The notes: a model not told the origin generated them from the letters alone. Shown: positions 52,763 to 62,828, counted from the stretch's first letter. The stretch is DNA of 64,000 nucleotides from Streptomyces griseochromogenes (GCF_001542625.1 NZ_CP016279.1:3534001-3598000); one strand, 5' to 3'. Translations and numbers: made by a program.

Positions 52763-53566
52763 TTTCACGGCCACCGCGCCGTACTGCGGTACCGCGGCCG
52801 CGTCGGCCTCGGCGCGCCACTGCGAGCACGGCACCAGACCCGGCTCGACCGGCTCCAGGCCGTCGAGGAACGCGGCGATCTCCGTGCGGCCGCGGGCCGT
52901 GATCGGCGGGGTGGCGTTGGCGTTCCAGAACTCCATCGCGGCGGCGTTGCCCTGGCCGCCCACCTCGGCGTCGAAGGTCGGGTGGGTGAGCGCCAGGGCG
53001 CTGCCGGAGGGCACCGCCGCCATGATCCGCCGCACGATGTCCCGGGCCTCCCCGCTGTCCAGGACGAAGTTGAGGATGCCCAGCATCATGACCGCGACCG
53101 GCCGGTCCAGGTCCAGGGTCTCGGCGGCACTCCGGACGATGGCGTCCGGGTCGCGCACGTCGGCGTCGACGTAGTCCGTGACGCCCTCCGGCGAGCTGGT
53201 GAGCAGCGAGCGGGCGTGCACGAGCACGATCGGGTCGTTGTCGACGTAGACGATCCGCGACTCGGGCGCGATCCGCTGCGCTATCTCGTGGGTGTTGTCC
53301 ACCGTCGGCAGTCCGGTGCCGATGTCGAGGAACTGCCGTATCCCGCGCTCGGCGGCCAGGAAGCGCACGGCCCGGCCCAGGAAGTCCCGGTCCGCGCGGG
53401 CCACGGCCCGGATCACCGGGAACATCCCGGCGACGTGCTCGCCGACCCGCTGGTCCACCTCGTAGTTGTCCTTGCCGCCGATCCAGTAGTTCCAGACCCG
53501 CGCGTTGTGCGCCACGGAGGTGTTCAACCTCGTGGGCCCGGCCGTGGGGGATTGGCCCTCACTCAC
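52757..53566 (-). CDS. DUF574 (Methyltransf_19) SAM-dependent methyltransferase A
   Basis: SAM-dependent methyltransferase-like protein (269 aa) of the Streptomyces-rich DUF574 family: RVWNYWIGGKDNYEVDQRVGEHVAGMFP, FLDIGTGLPTVDNTHEIAQRIAPESRIVYVDNDPIVLVHARSLL and AVMMLGILNFVLDS. GTG 53566 with GGAGAAGGG upstream. Substrates of the family are not known. A paralogue of equal length lies at 54825-55634 on the same strand, with a HAD gene between on the opposite strand. Confidence 0.88.
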   Translation of the reverse strand: MSEGQSPTAGPTRLNTSVAHNARVWNYWIGGKDNYEVDQRVGEHVAGMFPVIRAVARADRDFLGRAVRFLAAERGIRQFLDIGTGLPTVDNTHEIAQRIAPESRIVYVDNDPIVLVHARSLLTSSPEGVTDYVDADVRDPDAIVRSAAETLDLDRPVAVMMLGILNFVLDSGEARDIVRRIMAAVPSGSALALTHPTFDAEVGGQGNAAAMEFWNANATPPITARGRTEIAAFLDGLEPVEPGLVPCSQWRAEADAAAVPQYGAVAVKP

Positions 53567-53752
53567 GTCGCCGCCCTTCTCCCGTGGGGGTGTCCGCAGG
53601 TCATTGTGCCGCCGCCTGATCGTGCTGTCCCGGAAAACGCGCGGCGTGAGGGCTCGGGCACCCTTCGAGGCACGGGGACGGTTGAGGAACACTGGACCCC
53701 CGGGGCCTCACTCACCCCCCTCCGCGATCCCGTTCCCGACCGGAAGAAGGAC

Positions 53753-54622
53753 ATGCCCGCCACGCCCGCGTCCCTCCTCGAAACCCCCGGCTCGCCCGCC
53801 GGCTCCGCCGACATCCGGCTCGTCGTCACCGACATGGACGGCACCCTGCTGGACGACGCCAAGCGGATACCCGACGGCCTGTGGCCGATGCTCGCCGAAC
53901 TGCGCCGACGCGGAGTGCTGTTCAGCCCCGCCAGCGGCCGCCAGTACGCCACACTGGCCCGGCAGTTCGCGGAGGTCGCCGAGGGCATGGTGTTCATCGC
54001 GGAGAACGGCACCTACGTGGTCCGCGACGGCGTGGAGCTGAGCTCCGACCCGCTCGACCGGTCGGTCGCCGCGGATCTCGCCCGGACGGTACGGCGGCTG
54101 GTCGCGGACGGCGTCGATGTGGGCGCGGTCGTCTGCGGCAAGCGGTCGGCGTACGTCGAGCGGACCGACGAGGCGTTCCTGGCGGAGGTGCGCAAGTACT
54201 ACGTCGAGCACCGGATCGTCGAGGACGTCACCGCCGTCGAGGACGAGGTGATCAAGGTGGCGCTGTTCGATTTCGGCTCCGCTGAGCACGCCACGGCCCC
54301 GGCCCTGCGGTCCTTCGCCGCCACCCACCAGGTGGTCGTCTCCGGCGAGCACTGGGTCGACGTCATGAACCGCGCCGCCAACAAGGGCGCGGCACTGCGC
54401 GGCCTCCAGCGCGAGCTGGGCATCACGCCGGCGCAGACCATGGTGTTCGGCGACTACCTCAACGACCTGGAGATGCTCGACGCCGCCGAGTGGTCCTTCG
54501 CCATGGCCAACGCCCACCCGGAGGTCGTCCGGCGCGCCCGCCACCTGGCCCCGTCCAACAACGACAACGGCGTACTGCGCACCGTCGCCGAGGTCGTCGG
54601 CATACCGCTGCCGCCGTCCTAG
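53753..54622 (+). CDS. HAD-IIB (Cof-type) phosphatase
   Basis: Haloacid dehalogenase-like phosphatase (289 aa), type IIB cap. Motif I VVTDMDGTLLDD (nucleophile Asp near residue 27), motif II SPASGR, motif III NRAANKGAALRGL (catalytic Lys) and motif IV MVFGDYLNDLEML. Such enzymes remove phosphate from sugar or cofactor phosphates. ATG 53753 with GGAAGAAGG upstream; the frame opens much earlier but without coding-like sequence. Flanked by the two DUF574 paralogues. Confidence 0.92.
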   Translation: MPATPASLLETPGSPAGSADIRLVVTDMDGTLLDDAKRIPDGLWPMLAELRRRGVLFSPASGRQYATLARQFAEVAEGMVFIAENGTYVVRDGVELSSDPLDRSVAADLARTVRRLVADGVDVGAVVCGKRSAYVERTDEAFLAEVRKYYVEHRIVEDVTAVEDEVIKVALFDFGSAEHATAPALRSFAATHQVVVSGEHWVDVMNRAANKGAALRGLQRELGITPAQTMVFGDYLNDLEMLDAAEWSFAMANAHPEVVRRARHLAPSNNDNGVLRTVAEVVGIPLPPS

Positions 54623-54824
54623 GGCTCCATCAGTCGACGTTCGCCCTCTTGGGCTCCAGACGCCCGAAGCATGCCCGCGGCGAAGACCGCCGCGATCACC
54701 TTCGGGCCGGCGCCGCTGCCGGCTCAGCAGCGGTGGACTCGTCGACGCGCTCGCGGCGTACGTCGACGCGCTCGGGAAGGAGTGACGGGAGCGCGAGGGG
54801 ACCGGCGTCGGACTTGCGGCGGGG
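54623..54824. other. Intergenic region with a small coding-like remnant
   Basis: Bases 54700-54785 in one plus-strand frame read GGLVDALAAYVDALGKE and a stop, with real-gene codon bias, while a different frame just upstream reads MPAAKTAAITFGPAP. This looks like the disrupted end of a lost gene. A direct repeat GTCGACGCGCTCG occurs twice. No known family recognised. Confidence 0.35.
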
Positions 54825-55634
54825 TCAGCTCGCGCGCTTGTGGCCCACCGCGCCGTACAGCGAGACCGGGGCGCCGGTGTCCGGGGCCCGGTCGGGGCGC
54901 CAGTCCGCCACGGAGACGATTCCGGGCGCCAGCAGGTCGAGCCCCTCGAAGAACACACCCACTTCGGCCTGCGAGCGGGCCACCAGCGTGACCCCGCCGG
55001 CGGCGTACGCGTCGATGCCCTTGCGGACGTTCTCCGGTTCGAAGTCGGCCGTCATCGTCGACAGGACCAGGCAACTGCCCGGGGCCAGCGCGTCGACCAG
55101 TGTGGCGACCAGGTCGCGGGCGCCGTCCTCGTCGGCGATGAAGTGCAGCAGGGCGATCAGGGACAGGGCGACCGGGCGGTCGAAGTCCAGGACCCGCGCC
55201 GCCTGTTCGAGGATGGTGTGTGGATCGCGAGCGTCGGCCTGCACATATTCGGTCACCCCCTCGGGGGTGCCCCGCAGCAGCGCGCCCGCGTGCGCCAGCA
55301 CGATCGGGTCGTTGTCGACGTAGACGACTCGCGCGTCCGGTGCGACGGACTGGGCGATCTGGTGCAGGTTGGGCTCGGTCGGTATGCCGGTGCCGATGTC
55401 CAGGAACTGGCGGATGCCCGACTCCTCGGCCAGCGCCCGCGTGGCCCGGCGCATGAACGCGCGGTTGGCGCGCGCGGCGCGCGGGGCGCCCTGGTCGACG
55501 ATCGCCGCGATCTGCCGGCCGAGTCGCTCGTCGACGGGGTAGTTGTCCTTGCCGCCGAGGAACCAGTCGTACACCCTGGCCGGATGCGGCCGGGTGGTGT
55601 CGATCTCGTGGGCGGCCGGCTCGGTCCCCGTCAC
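54825..55634 (-). CDS. DUF574 (Methyltransf_19) SAM-dependent methyltransferase B
   Basis: Paralogue of the gene at 52757 (269 aa): PARVYDWFLGGKDNYPVDERLGRQIAAI, FLDIGTGIPTEPNLHQIAQSVAPDARVVYVDNDPIVLAHAGALL and YVQADARDPHTILEQAARVLDFDRPVALSLIALLHF. GTG 55634 with GGAGGAGC directly upstream. About half of the residues are shared with copy A by eye, highest around the SAM site. Substrate unknown. Confidence 0.88.
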   Translation of the reverse strand: MTGTEPAAHEIDTTRPHPARVYDWFLGGKDNYPVDERLGRQIAAIVDQGAPRAARANRAFMRRATRALAEESGIRQFLDIGTGIPTEPNLHQIAQSVAPDARVVYVDNDPIVLAHAGALLRGTPEGVTEYVQADARDPHTILEQAARVLDFDRPVALSLIALLHFIADEDGARDLVATLVDALAPGSCLVLSTMTADFEPENVRKGIDAYAAGGVTLVARSQAEVGVFFEGLDLLAPGIVSVADWRPDRAPDTGAPVSLYGAVGHKRAS

Positions 55635-55806
55635 GTGCAGCTCCTCCGCTCGATCGGCCCCGCGCGCGTGCGGGGACGTTGCGAGCAGTCTGACACGATC
55701 ATGGGACACGGCGCAGGCAGTCTTCGGTCACCTGTTCGCTCCGGCTCGGCCGCGTCAACTCGGCCGCCGGTACGGCCGGTTCGCACAGGGGGAGGACGTG
55801 TCCGGA

Positions 55807-56604
55807 TCAGCGGGCGAGCACCCCGTCGAGGAAGCGGATCACCTCAGCGAAGACGTCCGCCCTGTTCGTCTCGTGGAACACCTCGTGCCGTGCCCCGGCG
55901 TAGATCCGCTCGGCAGGGCGGCCACCGCTGAGCCGCTCCACACCGACCCTGCTTCCGGGCAGCGGAACCAGCCGGTCGTCGCCCCCGTGCAGCCACTGCA
56001 GCGGCAGCGGGCCGACGTCCCCGCCCTCGGCGACCGTCCCCAGCGTCCGTACGAACGCCCGCAGGGTCGGCCGCTTCATCGGGCCGTGCCAGACCAGCGG
56101 GTCGGCGGCGTACGCGGCGGCCACGGCGGGGTCGCGGGAGAGCGCGCCCGGGCTGATCGGGGTGTCCGGGATCTCGTCCAGGGCGAGCAGCCGTCCCGGC
56201 AGCTCCCAGACGCCGATCACCGGCCCGGACAGGATCAGCGCACTCAGCTCGTCGCCGTGGCGCTGTGCGTAGCGGGCCGCGATCAGTCCGCCCATGGAGT
56301 GGCCGACCATGACGAGCGGCAGGCCGGGGTGCGCGGCACGGGCGAGGTCCGCCACGGTGCGCACGTCGGTGACGACGTCCTCGAAGTCCTCGATCACCAC
56401 CCGCTCACCGGCCGACTTCCCGTGCCCGACGTGATCGGGCCCGTACACGGCCGCTCCGTGCCCGGTGAGCACGTGCGCCAGTTCGTCGTAGCGGCCCGCG
56501 TGCTCGCCGTAGCCGTGCACCAGAAGGGCGAGATAGCGCGGCTTCGGGTGCGGCCACTCGCGCACGGCGATGCCGTCGAGGATGTGCTCGCGGACGTGAG
56601 GCAT
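55807..56604 (-). CDS. Alpha/beta hydrolase, monoacylglycerol-lipase-like
   Basis: Serine hydrolase (265 aa) of the lysophospholipase/monoglyceride lipase group: oxyanion region LVHGYGEHAGRYDELAHVL, PDHVGHGKSAGERV, nucleophile elbow VGHSMGGLIAARYA (Ser near residue 108), Asp in LHGGDDRLVP and His in GARHEVFHE. No signal peptide. Start ATG 56604 with GGAGAC before it. Divergent from the thiolase gene; the two share a 155-base gap with palindromes, so a common regulator is likely. Confidence 0.9.
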   Translation of the reverse strand: MPHVREHILDGIAVREWPHPKPRYLALLVHGYGEHAGRYDELAHVLTGHGAAVYGPDHVGHGKSAGERVVIEDFEDVVTDVRTVADLARAAHPGLPLVMVGHSMGGLIAARYAQRHGDELSALILSGPVIGVWELPGRLLALDEIPDTPISPGALSRDPAVAAAYAADPLVWHGPMKRPTLRAFVRTLGTVAEGGDVGPLPLQWLHGGDDRLVPLPGSRVGVERLSGGRPAERIYAGARHEVFHETNRADVFAEVIRFLDGVLAR

Positions 56605-56678
56605 GTCTCCTCCGGTTGCTCGGTGAAGGTTCCGGGGGATCTTCCCAGGGGGTCGGTCGGAGGTCTATAGTCGAAAAC

Positions 56679-56689
56679 TAGCAGTGCTA
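56679..56689. promoter_or_regulatory. Palindrome TAGCA-G-TGCTA, operator next to TATAGT -10
   Basis: Eleven-base dyad TAGCAGTGCTA in an AT-rich stretch (CTAGCAGTGCTAATTA), just after TATAGT (56666-56671), a good -10. It resembles operators of TetR regulators of fatty-acid catabolism. It lies between the lipase and thiolase genes. Confidence 0.6.
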
Positions 56690-56704
56690 ATTAAGAGTCT
56701 CTGT

Positions 56705-56722
56705 CGAACAAACGTATGTTCG
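56705..56722. promoter_or_regulatory. 18-bp dyad CGAACA-AACGTA-TGTTCG
   Basis: Arms CGAACA and TGTTCG, with only one mismatched pair in 18 bases, 38 bases before the thiolase GTG. It looks like a LexA box but the spacer is 8, not 4, so I do not call it SOS. It is a second candidate operator. Confidence 0.5.
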
Positions 56723-56759
56723 TGCTGATCCACAGCGTCGTCGGTCAGGAGTCAAAGCC

Positions 56760-57947
<1,188 letters not shown>

Positions 57948-58020
57948 CCCCACGTCAACGGGGGCTCCCCGCAAGGGGATCCGGTACACGAGCCGCAGCA
58001 AGGAAACGGAGCCCAACTCC

Positions 58021-59532
58021 ATGGCAACCCTGTCCGTCGCCGCCATCCTCGCCGAGAACGCCAGGCGCCGTCCCGACAAGACGGCCCTGGTCGAGGGCGA
58101 ACTGCGCCTCACCTTCGCCGAGGTCTGGAGCCGGGCCAGGGCGCAGGCGGGCGCGCTCGCCGATCTCGGCGTACGGCCGGGAGACCGGGTCGCCCTGATG
58201 GCCCCCAACACCGCCGCGTTCCCGATCGCCTACTACGCGATCGCCGCGGCGGGCGGCGTCGTCGTCCCCGTACACCTGCTGCTCTCGGCTTCCGAGGTCG
58301 AGCACGTGCTCAGGGACAGTGACGCCACACTGCTGCTCGTGCACCCGGCGCAGGCCGAGACGGGACGAGCCGCCGCCGATGCCCTCGGCATCCAAGTGGT
58401 CACCCTGGGCGAGGAGTTCGAAAGGCTCGCGGCCGCCGCCGACCCGCTGCCCGCGTACGTCACCCGCGCCGCCGACGACCCGGCGGTGATCTTCTACACC
58501 AGCGGCACGACCGGCGTCCCCAAGGGCGCCGTGCTCAGCCACTTCAACCTGGTGATGAACGCGACCGTCAACGCCTTCGACGCCAACGACATCCGCGCCG
58601 ACGACATCGCGCTCGGCGCGCTGCCGCTGTTCCACGCCTTCGGACAGACCGTCTCGCTCAACTCCACCTGGCGGGCGGGCGCCACGCTCGTCCTGCTGCC
58701 CCGCTTCGACGCGGCCCGCGCCATCGAGCTGATGGTCGAGGAGGGCGTGAACACCTTCCACGGAGTGCCGACCATGTTCGTGGCCCTCGCGGCGGCCGCC
58801 GCGGCCGCCGGCACACTGCCCGAGCTGCGCGTGTGCGTCTCCGGCGGTGCCTCGCTCCCGGTGGCCGTGCTGGAGCGGTTCGAGGCCGCGTTCGGCGCGC
58901 GGATCTACGAGGGGTACGGGCTGTCGGAGACGTCGCCGACCGCCACCGTCAACCAGCCCGTCTTCGGCACCCGGGCCGGCACCATCGGGCACCCGCTGTG
59001 GGGCATCGACGTGGAGATCGCCCGCGCCGAGGCGGAGGGCCGGATCGAGCTCCTGCCCCCCGGCGAGCTCGGCGAGGTCGTCATCCGCGGCCACAACGTC
59101 TTCTCCGGCTACCTCGGCCGCCCCGAAGCCACCGCCGAGTCCCTCGTCGACGGCTGGTTCCGCACCGGGGACCTGGGCACCAAGGACGACGAGGGCTTCC
59201 TCAGGATCGTCGACCGGAAGAAGGACGTCATCATCCGCGGCGGCTACAACGTGTACCCGCGGGAGGTCGAGGAGGTCCTGATGCGCCATCCGGGCATCGC
59301 CCAGGTCGCCGTCATCGGCCTGCCCGACGAACTGCACGGCGAGGAGGTGTGCGCCGTCGTCGTCCCCGCGCGGGGCACCGCCCCCGACGCCTTCGGGATC
59401 ACCGAGTGGTCCAAGGAGTATCTGGGCCGGCACAAGTACCCGCGGCGGGTGGAGTTCGCGGACGCGCTGCCGCTCGGGCCGAGCATGAAGGTTCTCAAGA
59501 GGGAGCTGCGGGCGCGGTACAGCGGCCGTTGA
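58021..59532 (+). CDS. Long-chain fatty acyl-CoA ligase
   Basis: Adenylate-forming fatty-acid CoA ligase (503 aa). P-loop VIFYTSGTTGVPKGAVLSH, GYGLSETSPTATVNQPVFG, WFRTGDLGTKDDEGFLRIVDRKKDVIIRGGYNVYPREVEEVL and the C-terminal lysine in LGPSMKVLKRELR are all present. ATG 58021. Downstream partner of the thiolase. Chain length not known; the FadD13-like body suits medium to long chains. A 7-bp hairpin with TT at 59558-59582 ends the transcript. Confidence 0.94.
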   Translation: MATLSVAAILAENARRRPDKTALVEGELRLTFAEVWSRARAQAGALADLGVRPGDRVALMAPNTAAFPIAYYAIAAAGGVVVPVHLLLSASEVEHVLRDSDATLLLVHPAQAETGRAAADALGIQVVTLGEEFERLAAAADPLPAYVTRAADDPAVIFYTSGTTGVPKGAVLSHFNLVMNATVNAFDANDIRADDIALGALPLFHAFGQTVSLNSTWRAGATLVLLPRFDAARAIELMVEEGVNTFHGVPTMFVALAAAAAAAGTLPELRVCVSGGASLPVAVLERFEAAFGARIYEGYGLSETSPTATVNQPVFGTRAGTIGHPLWGIDVEIARAEAEGRIELLPPGELGEVVIRGHNVFSGYLGRPEATAESLVDGWFRTGDLGTKDDEGFLRIVDRKKDVIIRGGYNVYPREVEEVLMRHPGIAQVAVIGLPDELHGEEVCAVVVPARGTAPDAFGITEWSKEYLGRHKYPRRVEFADALPLGPSMKVLKRELRARYSGR

Positions 59533-59557
59533 GGCCGTCGCGCCGAAACCGATCGTG

Positions 59558-59582
59558 AGGACCGCCCCGCGAGACGGTCCTT
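59558..59582 (+). terminator. Terminator after the acyl-CoA ligase
   Basis: Stem AGGACCG / CGGTCCT with a 10-base loop, then T. Short but placed 26 bases after the stop. Confidence 0.55.
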
Positions 59583-59619
59583 ACGCCGCCGGATGCATGC
59601 GCATAGCATCGGTCCCCGC

Positions 59620-60393
59620 ATGAACACGATGACGCTCTGGCACATATCCGGCTGGGAGTTCGCCGCCCTGGCCTTCGCCGCCCTGCTCGTGGGCTTCTCC
59701 AAGACCGCCGTCAGCGGCGCCAACACGGTCAGCCTCGCGATCTTCGCGGCGGTCCTGCCCGCACGCGCCTCCACCGGGGTGCTGCTGCCGGTCCTGATCG
59801 CGGGCGACGTGCTCGCTGTCCTCACCTATCGGCGGCACGCCCACTGGCCCACGCTCTGGCGGCTGTTCCCGGCGGTGGCGGCCGGCGTGGTGGCCGGCAC
59901 CCTGTTCCTGATATGGGCCGACGACGGGATCGTACGGACCTCGATCGGCGCGATCCTGCTGCTGATGGCCGGTGTCACGCTGTGGCGGCGGCGCCGGACC
60001 GAGTCCGGGGACGAGCCGGACGCGGTCACCACCCGGGCCGGCCGGATGAAGGCCCGTTCGTACGGTGTCCTCGGCGGGTTCACCACCATGGTCGCCAACG
60101 CGGGCGGCCCGGTGATGTCGATGTATCTCCTTTCGGCAGGCTTCCGGAAGCTCGGATTCCTCGGCACGTCGGCGTTCTTCTTCCTCATCGTCAACGTGTC
60201 CAAGGTGCCGTTCAGTGCCGGACTCGGCCTGATCGACGGCCACTCACTGCTGCTCGACGCGGCGCTCGCCGTGTTCGTCGTGCCCGGTGCGCTGTTCGGC
60301 CGATGGGCCGTGGACCGGATCAACCAGCGTCTGTTCGAACAGCTGGTGATCGCCGCGACGATCGTCGGCGGTGTACAACTCCTACTGCGCTAG
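59620..60393 (+). CDS. TSUP-family (TauE/SafE) sulfite exporter-like permease
   Basis: Membrane protein (257 aa) with about eight helices of the TSUP family, which exports sulfite, sulfoacetate or related organosulfonates: FAALAFAALLVGFSKTAVSGANTVSLAIFA is the first half-motif and LGGFTTMVANAGGPVMSMYLLSAGF the second, showing the two inverted halves. ATG 59620 is chosen; 59593 would add nine residues that look untranslated. It overlaps the end of the HAD-IIA gene (60382) by 12 bases, tail to tail. Confidence 0.9.
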   Translation: MNTMTLWHISGWEFAALAFAALLVGFSKTAVSGANTVSLAIFAAVLPARASTGVLLPVLIAGDVLAVLTYRRHAHWPTLWRLFPAVAAGVVAGTLFLIWADDGIVRTSIGAILLLMAGVTLWRRRRTESGDEPDAVTTRAGRMKARSYGVLGGFTTMVANAGGPVMSMYLLSAGFRKLGFLGTSAFFFLIVNVSKVPFSAGLGLIDGHSLLLDAALAVFVVPGALFGRWAVDRINQRLFEQLVIAATIVGGVQLLLR

Positions 60394-61182
60394 CCCCAGC
60401 AGCCCGGGCAGACCGGCGAAGGAGTCCAGCACGTGGTCCGGGCTGCCGCCCGCCCGCTCCACGGCCTCCGGCAGGAACTTGCCGGTCCGCACCAGCACAC
60501 CGGTGATACCGAGCCGCTGCGCCGCGAGCACATCCGACTCGATGTCGTCCCCGATCATCAGCGCCTCGCCCGGCCCGGCGCCCAGCCGCCCGAGCGCCGC
60601 CTCGAAGAAGGCCCGCGACGGCTTCCCCGTCACCTCCGCCGTCACACCGGCCGCCGCCTCCAGCCCGGCGACGAACGCCCCCGCGTCCAGCTGGAGCCCC
60701 TCATCGGTCCGCCAGTACAGGTTCCGGTGCATGGCGACCAGCCGCGCACCGCGTTGCAGATGCCCGAAGGCCCGGTTCAGCGCGGCGTAGGCGAACTCGG
60801 GCCCGGCGCCGCCGAGCAGCACGACGTCCGGTACGGCGGCACCGCCATCGTCACCCTCCGCGTCGACCAGCGTGAGGCCCTCCAGATCCTCCCGCACGTC
60901 CCCGCTGCTCAGCAGAGCGCAGCGGGCTCCTGCCAGATGGGCGGCGGTCGCCGCGGGCGCCGTCAGAATGTCCTGCGCGCTCACCGCGAAGCCCGCGTCC
61001 GCCAGCGTCCGGGCGACCGACGCCCGGGTCCGGGACGTCGTATTGGTCACCAGCGCGACCCCGAGTCCGGCCGCCCGGATCGCCCGCAGAGCCTCCACCG
61101 CACCCGGCAACGGCCGCCAGGACACGGTGAGCACCCCGTCGATGTCGATGAGCACGGCACGCACGGACGCCACGGAAGCCAT
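60382..61182 (-). CDS. HAD-IIA (NagD-like) phosphatase
   Basis: Haloacid dehalogenase-like hydrolase (266 aa) with an inserted type IIA cap: motif I VLIDIDGVLTVSWRPLPGAVEALRAIRAAG, motif II LVTNTTSRTR, motif IV LMIGDDIESDVLAAQRLGITGVLVRTGKF. It matches 4-nitrophenylphosphatase/phospholysine-phosphohistidine-type enzymes. ATG 61182. Overlaps the TSUP gene by 12 bases at the 3' ends. It lies next to the cobalamin genes but has no known role there. Confidence 0.92.
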   Translation of the reverse strand: MASVASVRAVLIDIDGVLTVSWRPLPGAVEALRAIRAAGLGVALVTNTTSRTRASVARTLADAGFAVSAQDILTAPAATAAHLAGARCALLSSGDVREDLEGLTLVDAEGDDGGAAVPDVVLLGGAGPEFAYAALNRAFGHLQRGARLVAMHRNLYWRTDEGLQLDAGAFVAGLEAAAGVTAEVTGKPSRAFFEAALGRLGAGPGEALMIGDDIESDVLAAQRLGITGVLVRTGKFLPEAVERAGGSPDHVLDSFAGLPGLLGLAQ

Positions 61183-61252
61183 GCCCGGACCCTAACGGCC
61201 AACAGCACCGCGCGGGGCCCGGCAGTCCGGGACATCCCCTACGCTCACCCCC

Positions 61253-61999
61253 ATGTCCCCGCACGTCCTGATCCTCGGCGGCACCACCGAGGCCCGCCGT
61301 CTTGCCACCGACCTCGCCGCCCGCCCCGGCATCCGGGTCACCACCTCCCTGGCGGGCCGCGTGGCCCGGCCGGGCGCCCTGGACGGCGAGGTACGGATCG
61401 GCGGCTTCGGCGGCGCGGAGGGCCTCGCCGACTGGCTGCGTGCCCACCACGTCGACGCCCTCGTGGACGCCACACACCCTTTCGCCGAGACGATCACGGC
61501 CAACGCGGCCCGCGCGGCCGGCGCCACCGGCGTACCGGCGATCGTCCTGCGCCGCCCCGGCTGGCGCCCGGTCCCCGGCGACCGGTGGTACGACGCCGCG
61601 TCGCCGGCCGCTGCCGCCGAGGCACTGCCCCGCCTGGGCCGCAGGGTGTTGCTCACCACCGGCCGCCTGGGCCTCGCGGCCTTCGCCCACCTGAGGGACC
61701 TGCACTTCGTCGTACGGTCCGTGGAGCCGCCCGAGCCGCCCCTGCCCCCGGACACCGAGGTGCTCCTCGCACGCGGCCCGTTCGGCCTCGACGACGAGAC
61801 GGAACTGCTGCGCGCCCACCGCATCGAGGTGCTGGTGACGAAGGACAGCGGCGGCGAGGCCACCTCCGCGAAGCTGACGGCCGCACGGGAACTCGGGCTG
61901 CCCGTGGTCGTCGTACGACGGCCCCCGCTCCCGGACGGAGTCACGGCCGTAGCCGACGTGGCGGACGTACTCGACCGGCTGGGCCTCAGCGGCCCCTAG
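61253..61999 (+). CDS. cobK: Precorrin-6A reductase CobK
   Basis: NADPH-dependent reductase (248 aa) of the aerobic cobalamin pathway, turning precorrin-6A to dihydro form. Typical start VLILGGTTEARRLATDLAARPGIRVTTSLAGR, then HHVDALVDATHPFAETITANAARAA and ELLRAHRIEVLVTKDSGGEATSAKL. ATG 61253. Convergent with cobF over 38 bases; no cobalamin riboswitch is seen before either gene. Confidence 0.94.
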   Translation: MSPHVLILGGTTEARRLATDLAARPGIRVTTSLAGRVARPGALDGEVRIGGFGGAEGLADWLRAHHVDALVDATHPFAETITANAARAAGATGVPAIVLRRPGWRPVPGDRWYDAASPAAAAEALPRLGRRVLLTTGRLGLAAFAHLRDLHFVVRSVEPPEPPLPPDTEVLLARGPFGLDDETELLRAHRIEVLVTKDSGGEATSAKLTAARELGLPVVVVRRPPLPDGVTAVADVADVLDRLGLSGP

Positions 62000-62036
62000 G
62001 GGCACCGTCCTTGGGCACGCCGTCAAGGCTCGCCGC

Positions 62037-62828
62037 TCAGGCATCCCCGGGGTGCCGGCGCAGCAGATACGTGTCCATGATCCACCCCTTGCGCTCGCGC
62101 GCCTCGGCCCGCAGCCGCTCGATGCGCGGGCCGGCCTCACCGATCGGGCCGGACACGAGGATCTCGTCCGGAGTGCCTATGTACGCCCCCCAGTAGATGT
62201 CGATGTCCTCGTCGGCGTACTGCCGGAAGGCCTGGTGCGCGTCGAGCATCACGACCACGTCGTCCACCCCGTCCGGGAAGCCCTCGGCCAGCCGCCGTCC
62301 GGTGGTGATCTGCACCGGCCGGGCCACCCGGTTCAGCCCCGTGCGGTGCCGGGCGACCAGCGAGGAGACGCTGCTGATGCCGGGCACCACGTCGTACGCG
62401 AACTCCACCGCCCCCCGGGCCAGCACCTCCTCCAGGATCCCGAGCGTGCTGTCGTACAGCGACGGATCCCCCCACACCAGGAAGGCACCGGTGCCGTCCT
62501 CGCCCAGCTCCCCGGTGATCAGCCGCTCGTAGATCCCGGCGCGGGCGGTGCGCCAGTCCTCGACGGCCGGAGAGTACTCGGCCCCGCCCGCCCTTCGGTC
62601 CCGCTCCGGATCGCGGGCCTCGACCACCCGATACGACCCCTCGGGCAGATGTGCGTCCAGTATGTCCCGGCGCAGCTGGGTCAGATCGCTCTTCACCTCG
62701 CCCTTGTCGAGCAGGAAGAACACGTCCGTGCCGCGCATCGCCTTGACCGCCTGCAGAGTCAGCTGGTCGGGGTCGCCCGCGCCGATACCGATGACATGAA
62801 TCTTTCGCACGCCCCGAGTCTGCCCCAT
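62037..62828 (-). CDS. cobF: Precorrin-6A synthase (deacetylating) CobF
   Basis: SAM-dependent methyltransferase (263 aa) that methylates C-1 of precorrin-5 with loss of acetate, the step before CobK. IHVIGIGAGDPDQLTLQAVKAMRGTDVFFLLDKGEVKSDL, YERLITGELGEDGTGAFLVWGDPSLYDSTLGILEEVL and RKGWIMDTYLL are typical. ATG 62828 or GTG 62810 (which gives the usual RKIHVIG start) are both open; I keep the longer one. Aerobic cobalamin synthesis in the host is implied, though most cob genes are elsewhere. Confidence 0.94.
   Translation of the reverse strand: MGQTRGVRKIHVIGIGAGDPDQLTLQAVKAMRGTDVFFLLDKGEVKSDLTQLRRDILDAHLPEGSYRVVEARDPERDRRAGGAEYSPAVEDWRTARAGIYERLITGELGEDGTGAFLVWGDPSLYDSTLGILEEVLARGAVEFAYDVVPGISSVSSLVARHRTGLNRVARPVQITTGRRLAEGFPDGVDDVVVMLDAHQAFRQYADEDIDIYWGAYIGTPDEILVSGPIGEAGPRIERLRAEARERKGWIMDTYLLRRHPGDA

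Noticed and set aside
56705..56722. LexA/SOS box
   Set aside because: Arms CGAAC/GTTCG match but the spacer is 8 bases rather than the 4 of the actinobacterial SOS box, and the flanking genes are lipid-related.
61183..61252. Cobalamin riboswitch before cobK
   Set aside because: Only 70 bases separate the genes, too little for the aptamer, and no B12-box sequence is seen here or before cobF.
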